This document shows, piece by piece, positions 49,440 to 60,631 of a stretch of DNA of 64,000 bases. Location of the stretch: the NCBI GenBank assembly GCA_964035795.1, contig OZ038321.1, positions 17,921,209 through 17,985,208 on the forward strand. Reading direction: 5' to 3'. The stretch is from Pterobdella sp. o SKG-2022. Taxonomy: Eukaryota; Annelida; Clitellata; Hirudinida; Piscicolidae. The first letter of the stretch is position 1. Each line of letters begins with the position of its first letter. The position numbers and the translations under genes are program-made. The notes under the pieces were generated by a model, which did no database searches, was not told where the DNA came from, and saw only the letters and a list, made by a program, of their open reading frames with translations.

Positions 49440-49747
49440 TCACCAGTGGAAGTTCACACTTTCTATAGAAAGCCTAACGTTTTTTACTCTGACCAACAGG
49501 ACTGAAACAGATTTGAATCAGATTTTTTAAGTTTGCTATTTATCCCGCTAAAAAAGCATTTTTTTGGTTTGGTTTTGTTTTGCTGTTTATTAATATTTTG
49601 AAATTGAATGATACCTTCAAAATGCTTTTTTAGCAGAAAAAATAGAAAATTAAAAAAAATCTTTTCACATTTGCTTTAATTCTATTGGTCAGAGTAAAAA
49701 ACGTTATGATTTCTACAGTAAGCGTAAAGTGCTTGTCCGTGCTTGTC
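49440..49747. mobile_element. Inverted-repeat (MITE-like) element, copy 2
   Basis: The same terminal inverted repeats as copy 1: CACACTTTCTATAGAAAGCC, TAACGTTTTTTACTCTGACC, AACAGGACTGAAACAG on the left, and TTTAATTCTATTGGTCAGAG, AAAACGTTATGATTTCTACA, GTAAGCGTAAAGTGCTTG on the right. The interior is unrelated A+T-rich DNA. The two copies stand head to tail with CCGTTCACCAGTGG-like sequence at their junction. Confidence 0.82.
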
Positions 49748-50352
49748 AAAATGGTCAAAGTTTAATTGCAATCTGTCTGAGGCTCAGCGAACGAATCAAA
49801 TTTTAGAAATGTTTTCTGAAAGTTTGAAAATTAAAGATATTTTTATAAAAAATATTTTATATATTAAGTCTATATACTACAAAAAGTACACATTTCTAAT
49901 TGAAAAAATTATTTCAATAGGATTAATTTTTCAATTCTTAGAGTATATTTCATCTCACCTTTTATTTTCATTTAGATTTGTTCAATTTTTTATAGTTTTG
50001 AAAAATACATTAGTTACATTACTCAGTATAATAGAAGACGTTCACTTAATAACTTAGTGAAGATGTAGAGTAAATTGGAAAGAAGTCGAAGTTGTATCTT
50101 CATGAAAACATTGAAATGACCAAGCAAACAAAAATAATTTTTAAAAATGACATGTCTTGACAGATGCTTATACGTATTTTGTTTTTTATCGTATTTTATA
50201 AAATTAGTGAAGTTAAAACGAATGAAACTTAATTAAATTCAAGTTCTAAAATATAAAATATTTGAACAGTTATAAATGTAAAAAACTTCACTTTTTGTTC
50301 ATCGCAAGACCATGCTTAATAATCTTCTTTGGCCAAAGTGAATACTTGCAAA
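49748..50352. other. Intergenic A+T-rich stretch, no gene seen
   Basis: The frame 49743-50057 translates to an Ile/Phe/Lys-rich peptide with no domain, and starts within the MITE end. I consider it chance. Confidence 0.5.
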
Positions 50353-50455
50353 TATTTGAACACTAAAGGTAATTTTATTAAGTATTAGACTTAATAATGT
50401 TACTTTGTTAACGAAAAGCTTAGTAATTAAGAAAATTACCTTTAGTGTTCAAATA
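50353..50455. mobile_element. Short fold-back element
   Basis: Arms TATTTGAACACTAAAGGTAA plus TTTTATTAA (left) and TTAAGAAAATTACC plus TTTAGTGTTCAAATA (right) pair around a centre containing GTTACTTTGTTAACGAAAAG. The centre and the AACACTAA ends match the element at 3703-3862, so these belong to one family. Confidence 0.75.
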
Positions 50456-50761
50456 GTTTACAGTACCATGCTTAAACTTATTTCGTTCTCTGTACGATAA
50501 AAAAAAGCATGTTTTAACAAAATTTCTTTTTATTCAGTAAAATATAAGATTCATGTTGAAAGTATCAAATATGTTGTGATTATGGTAAACTTATCGAGAA
50601 TTATACTTTTTTTTTTCTTTTGCTTAATTTATGTACTGAAATTATTCAATAAGGCGCGACGTGAAAAAATTGCTGATATTATCAATACATTGAGATGTTT
50701 CCTAAAAGTTAAAAATTCAAAGTTAATTTAAATTATGGAATTTACTTTTTAATGTATCGGA

Positions 50762-51334
50762 TTAATCTCTATCAAAGGATCTGTTTCTTTTAATATTCAA
50801 CCTTTTCCTAAATTTACGCATAAAGGATTCATCGTTGAACTCATCAATACTCTCTGGACTTGGGAATCCAGTTGGTACCTGATAATCATCAGGCAGATCC
50901 CGCTCCCTGACTCTATAAATTTCGTTTTCAGGAAGTAGTCGATGATTATCATTTTTAAAATTGTTAGCAAGTGAGTTTAATAATGCCCTTTTTCGGTGTT
51001 CTCTCTTGAGTCTTTTTTGTGTTTCTGGATCAATGTTTCTTTCAAAAGCTGGAAATCGTTTTTTGAGAAAATCTGGATCACTATAGGGCACCTTTTCAGG
51101 TTTCTCTTTTTTCCATCGTTTTCTACCAAAATTAAACCAGGCTTCCTTATTTAAATCCTCTTTTCTAAAATCATATTCACGAGCATCTTTTGTTAACTCA
51201 TAAAAACCTGTTCGTCCTTTAACTTTATTCCAAATGTTAGAACTATTATTGAAGTCCGTTTTATAAGTTGGGGCGTATAATTTTTTTACTCCACCAAAGG
51301 ATTTTGAGCGTATATTTTTTTTCCTTATATTCAT
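50762..51334 (-). CDS. Uncharacterised basic protein, paralogue A (intronless)
   Basis: A 190-aa single-exon frame, start ATG at 51334. It is highly charged with a Lys/Arg-rich N terminus (MNIRKKNIRSKS). Blocks shared in order with the protein at 60068-60631: RSKS, KLYA..Y..DFNN, NIW.K.KG, YE.T, W..F...RWK.EKPEK.PY.DP..L...FP.F.R, then LLPE.....R...L. Shared blocks across most of the length, with the same strand and length, argue that both are real genes under constraint and not chance frames. No signal peptide, membrane segment or Cys motif is present. The C terminus is acidic, then basic (FRKRLNIKRNRSFDRD). I do not recognise the family. It may be a nuclear or RNA-associated basic protein, but that is inference from composition only. 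Confidence 0.75.
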   Translation of the reverse strand: MNIRKKNIRSKSFGGVKKLYAPTYKTDFNNSSNIWNKVKGRTGFYELTKDAREYDFRKEDLNKEAWFNFGRKRWKKEKPEKVPYSDPDFLKKRFPAFERNIDPETQKRLKREHRKRALLNSLANNFKNDNHRLLPENEIYRVRERDLPDDYQVPTGFPSPESIDEFNDESFMRKFRKRLNIKRNRSFDRD

Positions 51335-51469
51335 ACTTCAGTTTCTTCAACTATATTGTTATTAAATTGTAGTAAAAGCTGTGAGGTCATTTTTCAAAAA
51401 AAATGACGTGAGTCGAAAAAACTTGAAAAGTTTCGTAAATTTAATATATTATTATAACTATATTTGTTA

Positions 51470-51572
<103 letters not shown>

Positions 51573-51639
51573 AAACTTTCTTTTTGATGCAAAACATAGT
51601 TAAAATGTAAAAATTTATGAACACGAATAAAAGAGTTTT

Positions 51640-52420
51640 TTCCACGAAGCTTTATCTTTTGCCATTATTCGCAGTTTCAACAAGTCTTCGTGACTGTCGA
51701 AAATTATGTTTCGAGCTTTCAGGTTTTTTTAGAGCAGTTGGTGAAATCGTTTTTAGTCTGCCCACCAGGGCTTTGGATATAGCTAAGAAGTAATTATCCA
51801 TAGCTCTTTGCGCTGGTGTATCTGGGCCCAATCTCTAGATGTGACCAAATAACGTGAACCCGCGGTAAGTGATGGTCTGGCTCAGTTTTTGTGTTTTTAT
51901 TATATTATATAACTTTTCTAATTTCAATAGTTTTGGCCAAAAAACTTCTCCCACTCGTCTTAAAAGATGGTGATAAAAAGAATTCAAGCTGGTTTCATCA
52001 GTCTTTGTACGAGGCCAGGTTCCGCAGTTTTATAACACGTACGCAAATTGTAGTTTGTTGATATTTTAGCTCCTTTTCGAAGTTTCCAAAGTTTGTTTAT
52101 GGCTGCTATTGTTAAAGCCTTACGGTTTCTTATTATTTGCTTTATTGATTATATTGTTCTTAGTTTTTTTAAATTGAGACTATTTGTGTTTTTTGATTTA
52201 TATTGAATACTTCCGTTTTTTTTGAGTGCACCATAGATGTTTGAAATATCTACTCGGCATTTAGTGATGAAGTCAACATCATAAGCGTTAATTAACTCTT
52301 TTCCGATAAGTTTAATTGGTAGGGCTTTTAATGCTTCTTTCAAATATATAGAAAATAGGATAAGACTTGTTGTCTTTTTGGGGGCGATTCTATTGCTGTA
52401 TCGAAGCAGTCGCTCATTTT
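51640..52420 (-). mobile_element. Decayed LINE C-terminal fragment
   Basis: The minus-strand translation shows LINE ORF2 C-terminal landmarks: DFITKCRVDIS (compare D...RI.KA), ALTIAAINKLWKLRKGAKIS, CGTWPRTKTDETSLNSFYHH, LFGHI*RLGPDTPAQRAMDN (compare WFGHVLRMGPDTPA) and KHNFRQSRRLVETA. Stops interrupt the copy. The 3' end points to the TTA microsatellite at 51472-51571. The frame 52149-52343 is part of it and not a gene. Confidence 0.72.
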
Positions 52421-53058
52421 ATTTTCCATTTTTATACACATTTTTGTGCCTGACAGCAAATATTTTATAAGAATCACCTCATTTTGGAGAAGAAAATTTT
52501 CAAAAATTTGCATTATTTTGGTTCTGCATATGGTACTTGGGAATTTTTATTTTCATAAATTGTAAGGAAAATAATTTTCATAATCATTAATATAATACTA
52601 AGATTAGATCATTTTCTGAGATTAGAACCATATAAATTTATAAAATTTTAGTTGACAAGTAAAACCTTTTTAGGTAATCTGTTCGAAAATTTATATTCTA
52701 AAAATTTATTATCAAGCTTAAGTAATAAATACGAAAACTTCTGAACACTTTATTTTGTATATATGTATGAATCTTTTTATTTGAAATTTTTCACGTACTT
52801 GAATAAAAAGCTTCATATTTAGAAAAAAATTTATTGGCGAGTAATTTTTTTGTTGTTGATTTTTTTTTAAATATTTTATTTACGTTTTAAGAAAAACAAG
52901 TTATAGGCGTGTATTTTGTTCCCTGATCTTTGTTCAATCGTGCTATACAACTCAAAATTAATTTCAAGTTATCATCGACCTGGTGTAATTTCAATTTTTG
53001 TAGTCTGAAGATATTATAGAAGGAATGTCAAAAGCTTTTGTAAAGGTTTTTTATTACC
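52421..53058. other. Upstream region of the CIAO2-like gene
   Basis: A+T-rich, with no exon recognised before ATG 53059. An additional 5' exon cannot be excluded, because CIAO2 proteins elsewhere often have a longer N terminus. Confidence 0.45.
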
Positions 53059-55479
53059 ATGACTTGTAAAGTATTGCCTGGTGGATATGAAAATGAGCAA
53101 GAACTTATCGAAAGCGTTTACGGTGTTTAAACTTGTTGCTGATTAAAATTGAAGTTTTATTATATTTATGTATATTGTTAATTTAAAAACTTTTATTCAA
53201 TTGTAATTTTTCAGGTAAAATTAAACTTCAGGTTTTCATCAAAGTTGAAATAACTTTGTAAAATAAAATTTATCTCTATAGTGATTTTTAAATCAATTTT
53301 AGGTGAATTATTTAATTGTTTAGATTCAGCAAAATTTAAGTAATGTTATAAATTTTAAATTTATATATTATATAAATTTTGATAGATGTATGCAAAGGTA
53401 TCAAAGACCCAGAGAAACCTCAGACTTTAGAAGAGCTTGGAGTTGTTAATGAAGAGGATATTTATTTAAAAACTATAAATGGTATGTTTGATAATTTTAC
53501 ATTATTTTAGCTTTTTAAATAATTCAATTGTTGGAAAAGTTTTTATGAGTGGTATAAACCTCAATTAAAAACTTAATTTATAAGTAAAATTAATCAATAT
53601 TTTCAAAACTTCTATCTTTTTATAATAGGGTTTCATAAGAAGTATGGTGGAGTTTGTTTAGGAAAAAATGAAATTTTCTAAAACAAAACTAAAGGTTCAT
53701 TTAAAAAACTGCATTACGCTTTTCATATATTACCAGTGTTCATATTTGAGTAAGTACTTGATAATGAAAGTAAGTCTTGAAAAGTATCATACAGTTTATA
53801 GTCAATATTTTTTTTTTCAATACAAAAAAATTCTTTGTGAAATCTATATAATTGATAAAATGCATAAACAATTTTGAATGATTAAATAGTTTAAAGGTTT
53901 TTTTTGGAATGTGATTAAAGACTAGAATAGTTTATTTAATAAATTGGCTAAATTTTTATAACTAAAACATAATATAAAAATCATTAATATTAGAACTTAA
54001 AGTGAGGGAAGTAAACATTTATTTACTTAATACACGAAGCTTTTTATAGGAAAATCTTACATTATGTCTTGAAAATGTAAGATTTTCTTACAAAAAGTTT
54101 TGTGTAGTTTGTGTTTGTTTCCCTCTATATTTGGCTCAGGCATCTAAAACTCAGAGTATTTCTTCATTTGTTCATTTATGAATATTTATGCATAGATATG
54201 ATGTATTCACGTGTTTTGAATTGATGGCAGATGACACTTATGTTATCCAGGTTTTTTTCACACCCACTGTCCCTCACTGCCAGCTTGCTGCCTTCATAGG
54301 TGCCTAAGTTGTTATTTTTATGCATGCTGGTGTTTGTGTATAGGTAGGGAGAAAATGGAATCCCTCTTCCAACTACAATATAATTTTTATTTCATTCATA
54401 AAGGATTGTGTTTGAAACTCAAACTTCAACAAAGTTTTCCTGATGTCTACAAAGTAATGCTTTCAGTAATTTTTATAAATCTTTAATACAATATCATGCA
54501 TCTTCCATTAAAAAAAAACCTACAGATAGACATTGCAATTAAGAAGGGTAAACATGATTCATACCAGCAATGTAGGTTTTTGAGAACATTTTATTTATTC
54601 TCAATTGTGATCTTTATTGCTTTTTGAAAATCTCTAATGATTTGATTGATAATATTATGTATCAAAAGTAAAGATGAGTTATATTAAAATCTGGTATCGG
54701 TTTTTAGTTGCATGAACATAATCGTCTATTCAAATGTCGATATATCTTTGAAAAGTTTTGGCATAAAATTAAAAATGAATTTTTGTCACAAGAGTCTTTG
54801 CTAAACCAATCAAACAGAACAAAACTTGGAATCAATCCGTATAAAAATTTCGAAAATTATCTCACCTAACATTAAAATTTTGTTAAGATAGTTTTATGAA
54901 TTGTTGTCTTGATATCTAGTTTAGAAGCTTACCACATTATGATTAATAAACCTCCTATCTATGATCAAACGGATTCTTATTTTCTTTAGAAATGGTATTA
55001 ATTAAATGTTTCATTGGTTGACTTATCATTATGGGCTGTTTAACAAACCTTCAATGGTTTTATATAATTACTTGAAACTGTTAATTTTTTTTAATCGCTA
55101 TATACTCAAATAAAAACACTTAGAAGTTTATTTTATTCCACAAAGATTTTTGTACGATGAACTTACATTATCTAGCGTAGATACAAATAGAATCACTAAT
55201 ATTCTAGTTTTCGTGTTATAATCTATATAAATTTTTGCTTCAATCTTGCTCACATATTAGATTTCTTTATTTCCATTGTTAGAACTCTTGTGTATGAATG
55301 AAAGTTCATAGAATAGTAATGAGGTAGATTGAAAGATAAGGGAAGGGTGCGAGAAATGTGTTTGTTTTATACTTGATCAATTATAAATTACAGTGAACAA
55401 GCAGCTGGGAGACAAAGAGCGACTTTTGGCTGCATTGGAAAATTCATCAGAAACTATTTTACAGTGTATTCAGGATTGA
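53059..55479 (+). CDS. CIAO2: CIAO2/MIP18 (FAM96) family protein, 6 exons
   Basis: Exons 53059-53122, 53386-53481, 54231-54299, 54404-54453, 54526-54571 and 55394-55479. All are GT-AG with agreeing phases, 411 nt, 136 aa plus TGA. Motifs in order: VYDVCKGIKDPEKPQTLEEL (residues 20-39), FTPTVPHCQLAAFIGLCL with the conserved Cys C70, KLKLQQ, and NKQLGDKERLLAALEN near the C terminus. CIAO2 proteins are adaptors of the cytosolic iron-sulfur targeting complex with CIAO1 and MMS19, delivering clusters to DNA-maintenance enzymes (2B) or IRP1 (2A). The DPEKP and IGLCLKLKLQ blocks look 2A-like and NKQL.DKER looks 2B-like, so the subtype is left open. It is shorter at the N terminus than vertebrate members (about 160 aa), so a further 5' exon may exist. 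Confidence 0.92.
54004..54125. mobile_element. Complete CACGAAGCTTTT hairpin element
   Basis: The left arm GAGGGAAGTAAACATTTATT, TACTTAATACACGAAGCTTT, GAAAATCTTACATT pairs with the right arm AATGTAAGATTTTC, AAAAGTTTTGTGTAGT, TTGTGTTTGTTTCCCTC. The inner 14 bp pair perfectly. It is about 120 bp long, non-coding, in CIAO2 intron 2. Related ends occur at 15.67, 26.95, 30.69, 41.47 and 51.64 kb. Confidence 0.78.
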
Positions 55480-57240
55480 GTCTAACACTATTTATGATAT
55501 TCTTTTAATTCAAAACACTCGATTAGTTTTGGATTCAAAGGTTATCATTTTAAGTTCTTTTTGCATAATATAATTTTTTAAGCTAAATATTTGAATAATC
55601 TTTTTCAAATTGTAATTATACTTTTGATCATGTCATCTGCAAAATCTTGCTTTTAATTATATATTATTTAATTCTTTCACTTTTTTTTATTAATTGTCAA
55701 AACTGGCGCTCTATTTGTTCAGTGCCTTTCCTAACTGTTATTAAAATTAATTTCCCAAAGCTTTTTAAAACTGCATTCCGAAAATTTCTGACTAAGTTGC
55801 CAATATTCATTAAAAAAATTCATTCGCTATAATAAAGCTTAACTTATCGAAAATTATAGCTATTCTTTAAAAAATACTTTTTTGTGTAAAATTTCGGAAA
55901 ATTAAATACCGAAAATACATTCAATTTCTCTAAAAAGTTGATGTTTTTATTCTAAATGAAGAATTTTCGATAAGGATTTTTTCAGTTCAATTATTTATCA
56001 ATCTATAACAATCCTCTACATTACACACAAATATTAATACGGATCGCTATTTAAATAACTAAAATCAGCTGTCTTAGCAAATCTCAAGTTAAGACATCGA
56101 ATTTTGTGATAGAATAAAGCTTGTCTCGTGTCTGAAATGTGAAACCTTCGTAAGATCTTAATCCAATATTTTTTTATTATGGCGCTACATTATTGTCCTA
56201 AGTGCATCAGGTTGATCTAGACCTCAAGCACAGTTATACATTCGGAATAATGTAACTTTCCTTAGGTATTTTTTTGTGATGTCTGACATAATGAAAATTT
56301 AGAAAATCAGCTGGTCTTTGGTGAACTTGAATATTTTTGAAAAAAGCATTTTGTCAAGAATCAGAGGAAAAGATTTTTGCATTTGAGAAGTAAAATCATC
56401 AGAATTTTTTCACATGCAAGTTTATAACAAGCCGGAATCTTTCATTGTCTCACTATGTTCAGAGTAGATAAAAAAAATTTTTAAAAAACGATTTTAATAT
56501 GTTTCTGTTTCCTATTTTTCTATTGCTCCGAGTAAAAACTTCATAGTTCTAAGATCGTAACTGATTTCCTATAAAATGAAAACGTGTTCGAAAAGCTTGT
56601 CAAAGTTTTTTCAAAGTACATCACTCAAAATTTTTGGCTTAAAACTAAAAAATCTTGACTGGTCCAGCGTAAAACGCTAGAATTGAAATTCGACCTGGGT
56701 TGAAGCCGTAAAAAAACATAACACTAGAGCCACCATTAAATAAATGGTCACAAATTCTGATTCTTCTTTTTAGAATTCGAAAAGTTTATTTGTATGGGTG
56801 AACTCAAAAAAAGTTGTGTTTTGAGGAGATTTTCCAGGTCTTTCAAGCTTCATTCTCAGGTTTCACTGATTGTTCAACTTGAAAAATAACACATCTAGCT
56901 TTTGAGATGACTAACGCAGTCACTCAAAATAATTGATTTTTGTTAGCATCAGAAGTAGTATGAAAAAACTAGCATTTTTGTGTTTTAAGCCAAAGATTTT
57001 CATTCAATTTCAGCTTTAACATGTTTTCGTCATTTTTTTTGTGCTATTGCACCCCAAAAGAACAAAGGGTGTTGGCAGCATTTGCATTCCCAGAAAAAAA
57101 TTTTGTGAAACCTCGAAAAACTTTTTCTTTGTTTTTTCACTCTATTTTTCATTGAAATTTGAAATATAAAAAATTTTTCTGATTTTTTCGAATATTCAAA
57201 GTTAATTTTTATTCTAATTTTTTTCATTCTTTTAAAATAA
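55480..57240. other. Intergenic A+T-rich stretch, no gene seen
   Basis: Contains a TTAACTTATCGAAAATTATA fragment of the TTTTCGATAAG family at about 55841-55862. The frames 55647-55832 and 57030-57227 are low-complexity. Nothing else is recognised. Confidence 0.5.
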
Positions 57241-59650
57241 TAATATCCATATTAGATTATACTGCTGTAGGCGTCCCAGTAGCTGGGGTATACAGCAGTC
57301 GGCTAATACACTTTCTCCTTTTAGCTCTATTGAGTAGACCCGCATTTTCCAGGCCATAGGATTTCATATCCTTTTCAAAACAACTCAACCAAGTTTTTTC
57401 TGGTCTACCACGGAAACGACCTCCAGGCAAAGGAAGTTCGAGCACGTCTTTGATGCACATGGACGAACGTCTCACGTGACCATACCAACGAAGACGACGG
57501 CTCTGTAGCATCGTCCTTATGTCTGAGATTTTGAGTTTTTTGAGGAAAACTGATGATGGACTTTTATCCTTTGGCTTAACGCCACATATCCAGCGGATCA
57601 TAGACCTATCGTTGCGCTGTAGCCTTTGCAAAACAGCAACATTTACACCAAACTCATCACTAAGCTGGTTATTAATTTTTTGCTCCAATATACATGCTCT
57701 GAACTACACGGACAGCCCATTCTTCAACCCCGAGCTTTCTCATTGCCCACCAAATCACTTTGCTTTTTTTGACGGGTAGATATTTTTTCTGCAACTGACG
57801 AACAATAAAAACTGCATCAGTGGCGCTTCTACCAGAAACGAAGCCAAACTGCATTTCATCAATATCCACCATCTTCCTGATTCGTCGCTTTAGGACATGC
57901 TTAACAAGCTTCATCACATGATCTGTCAGCTTGAGGCTTCTATAATTTCCTCGATCCAAAGCATCCCCCTTACCTTTGTAGAGGTTTACAATGATGCTAT
58001 CACGCCAATCAGCAGGAAGAACACCTTCAGCAATAACTGATTGCATGAGGTGGGCCAAGACTTCTAAACCTACAGAACCAGACGCCTTTAATATTTCGGC
58101 CACTATTCCAGAAGATTTTGCTGTTTTGCGACACTTCATTTTCTTAATAGTATCACTGACCTGTGACAGTGTGACAAAAGGAGGAAGGCCAAGGTTCAGT
58201 GAGACAAAAGAAAGAAACTCGCTAGCCCAATCAAACTCAACATTTGATAGCCTTTTTTGATGTTCAACCCAGACATTCATTTTTTGGGCATCACTTAAAG
58301 TGAGTTCACCAGCATCATTTCTGACACATTTATCACCTATTACATTACGGTTATGACTGTCTATCTGCCTGGCCAAGTTATATATTTCATTACGGTCGGA
58401 TGTAATAGCAGAAAATGCATCCCTTTCCGCTTCACTTTTTGCCAACCAAACAAGACGCTTAGCAACACGCTTAGACTCGTTATAAGCTTCTTTAGCTATG
58501 TTAGCTTCATTAAATAGCTCTTGAATTTGAAGTTTTTTAAAAGCCTTATAACGGTTCTTTTTTTTCATTCACGGCTTCATCTACACTGGCGTTCCACCAT
58601 CATGTTTGGTGTTTCCACTGGTGGTTTAGAGATGTACCACAAACCTCTAAAGAGGTTTCAAGAAGGGACTTTTTGAGATGAGCCCATATTTCCCCCACGT
58701 TTGGAAAATTCATGATTTGAGCCGCTGTTAACTTGGCGTTTAAAGAAATGGCAAGCTCTTTTGCAACTGCTGGATCTCGGAGTTTCCAGGTTCAAAGACG
58801 AGGGTTAAATTTCCGCTTCACGCTCCTTCATATAGTGTGAACAAGATCACAGACCAACAGATGGTGTTGCAACGCACATTTCTTTCCAGAAATGACTTTG
58901 ACATTCTTTACCATACTTTTGAAAGTTTTTCGATAAAGAATGAAGTCAATCTGGGACTCGGAACCACCGGAGTTATAGGTCACGAGATGGGACTCCCTTT
59001 TCATAAGACAAGTGTTGGTGACAAAAAGATTGTTGGCCATTGCCAATTCTAAAATCCGCTCACCTTCAGAGTTAAGGGTGCCAAAACCAAAACCGCCATG
59101 CACGTCCTCAAAATCACCAGATTTCTCACCAACATGCCTATTCCAGTCACCCAATGGGATGAGAATCTCAGAGCATGGTACTTTTGAGATACTTTTCTGC
59201 AACTCATCATAAAAAATTGTTTTTTCCTCATTCGGACGGCTAACTTGTGGGGCATAGACCGAAAAAAAGGTGAACACATACTCCCCAAGAACAAGACGTA
59301 GTACTAGAATCCTGTCTGAGACACGATGAACTTCAAAAACATGATGTGTCCATTTTTCTGCCAAAAGAAATTCAGCACCACCGAGATCTGACTTATTGCC
59401 ACACCAATAAAACTTATAGGCTGAATTCTTGCTCTTCAAAATGCGGGATTGATTTGACTCGGTGCCACCAGCCCATCTATGTTCTTGGATTGCTCAAATG
59501 TCCACCCTTATCTGAAACATAGTTTCTACCACCTCACTGCCTCTGCTCTTTAAACTATCCACATTCAAAGAAGCTACTCTGAACGTCGTTTTCGGGTGCT
59601 CACTTGATTTGCCTGAGCCGGACCCTGCATTCCATTACTGGCACTACTTT
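57240..59650 (-). mobile_element. Non-LTR LINE, internally deleted copy
   Basis: Same family as the LINE at 37.9-41.4 kb. From 59640 on the minus strand: FRVASLNVDSLKSRGSEVVE, AIQEHRWAGG, then endonuclease to 58828 (FFSVYAPQVS, IPLGDWNRHVG, SQIDFILYRKTF, QHHLLVCDL). RT covers 58568-57690 ([62 protein letters not shown]). The copy then jumps to the C-terminal block 57688-57257 (LQRLQRNDRSMIRWICG, LRWYGHVRRS, PATGTPTAV). Compared with the other copy, motif A, YADD and the finger are missing (roughly 0.7 kb lost). Stops lie between endonuclease and RT. The 3' end is followed by ATTATTATTTT. Confidence 0.87.
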
Positions 59651-60067
59651 TAGTTTGAAGATATTTTTTGAAAGCCATTCAATTGCAAAGATTTTGTAAG
59701 CAATTGCAGATTTGGTATTCAACTGCAGATTTACATTCAATTTAGAAATACTATAAGACCAATAAAAATTGTAGCAACATATTCTGTATCCCTTCTCTTT
59801 TGAAAAAAATGTAAGCTATAAATTTATTTTTTTGATTTAGTTATAGTTTGTTTCAAAAATTATTTTTTTAGAATATCAATTTCAATTAATGCTGTTTCCA
59901 TCATCAAAAAATTTGGTTTGAGGAAAAATTTGATGAAAAACAACATAGATTCCATCTAAAACAGTTGTTATAATTTACAATACTTTGGGTTTTGGATGTA
60001 AATTTAAGATATAAAATAATTTTGGAACATTAAATCGAATAAAATGAGTTTTTATATTAGCAAAAAT
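59651..60067. other. Spacer between LINE and paralogue B
   Basis: A+T-rich, with no gene seen. 59690-59745 has a short imperfect repeat (AATTGCAGATTTGGTATTC, AACTGCAGATTTACATTC). It presumably includes the 3' UTR of the gene that follows on the minus strand. Confidence 0.45.
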
Positions 60068-60631
60068 TTATTTTCCGAAATAATATTCCACGTAATCTAC
60101 AGAGGGCTTTATTACATGCGTCGCCTCCATAGTTGCCCTCATTAAGTCCATTTCTAACTCCATGTCTTCTTTGTCTTCACCAAAAACTGATAGCAGCTCT
60201 TGAGATCTGGTTCTAAACAAAGCTCCTTCAGGCAGCAGTCGAGGCTCTTTTCTGAATTTGCTCGCGATCTCATTAATAAGTCTTGCTCTTGCGTGCTGTT
60301 TAATTGCTTCATTTCTTGTCTTTTCGTCAGGGGTTCTTTGAAAGCATGGAAACATTTTACTGAGATAATTTGGATCCTGGTATGGTAATTTTTCAGGTTT
60401 TTCTTGTTTCCAGCGGGTTTGGGTGAACTGTCGCCATGCATTATCGTTTTCAACATCTTTTGATTCCATGTCGTAATCAGTTGGTTGGGTAAATTCATAT
60501 ACTTTTGAACTGCCTTTAATTTTTTTCCAAATGTTAGCATTGTTGTTGAAGTCTTTTTGATAGTTTGAAGCGTATAACTTTCTCATTTTATTAATAGATT
60601 TTGAGCGTAAACATCTTTTCCTTTTGTCCAT
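60068..60631 (-). CDS. Uncharacterised basic protein, paralogue B (intronless)
   Basis: A 187-aa single-exon frame, ATG at 60631. It is the clear paralogue of the protein at 50762-51334: LRSKS, KLYA..YQKDFNNNANIWKK, YEFT, RWKQEKPEKLPYQDP, FPCFQR, AIKQHARARLINEIASKF (the partner has EHRKRALLNSLANNF) and RLLPEG. The N terminus is basic (MDKRKRCLRSKS). The C-terminal third differs from paralogue A, being acidic with a Met/Glu-rich segment (ELEMDLMRATMEAT) and ending VDYVEYYFGK. No known domain, membrane segment or targeting signal is visible. Same strand and about 9.3 kb apart suggest tandem duplication, later separated by LINE insertions and the CIAO2 gene, or retroposition. Confidence 0.78.
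   Translation of the reverse strand: MDKRKRCLRSKSINKMRKLYASNYQKDFNNNANIWKKIKGSSKVYEFTQPTDYDMESKDVENDNAWRQFTQTRWKQEKPEKLPYQDPNYLSKMFPCFQRTPDEKTRNEAIKQHARARLINEIASKFRKEPRLLPEGALFRTRSQELLSVFGEDKEDMELEMDLMRATMEATHVIKPSVDYVEYYFGK

Noticed and set aside
52149..52343. 64-aa minus-strand frame
   Set aside because: Part of a decayed LINE C-terminal fragment, not a host gene.
60154..60540. 128-aa minus-strand frame overlapping paralogue B
   Set aside because: A different frame of the same strand. Only the 187-aa frame is shared with the paralogue at 50.8 kb.
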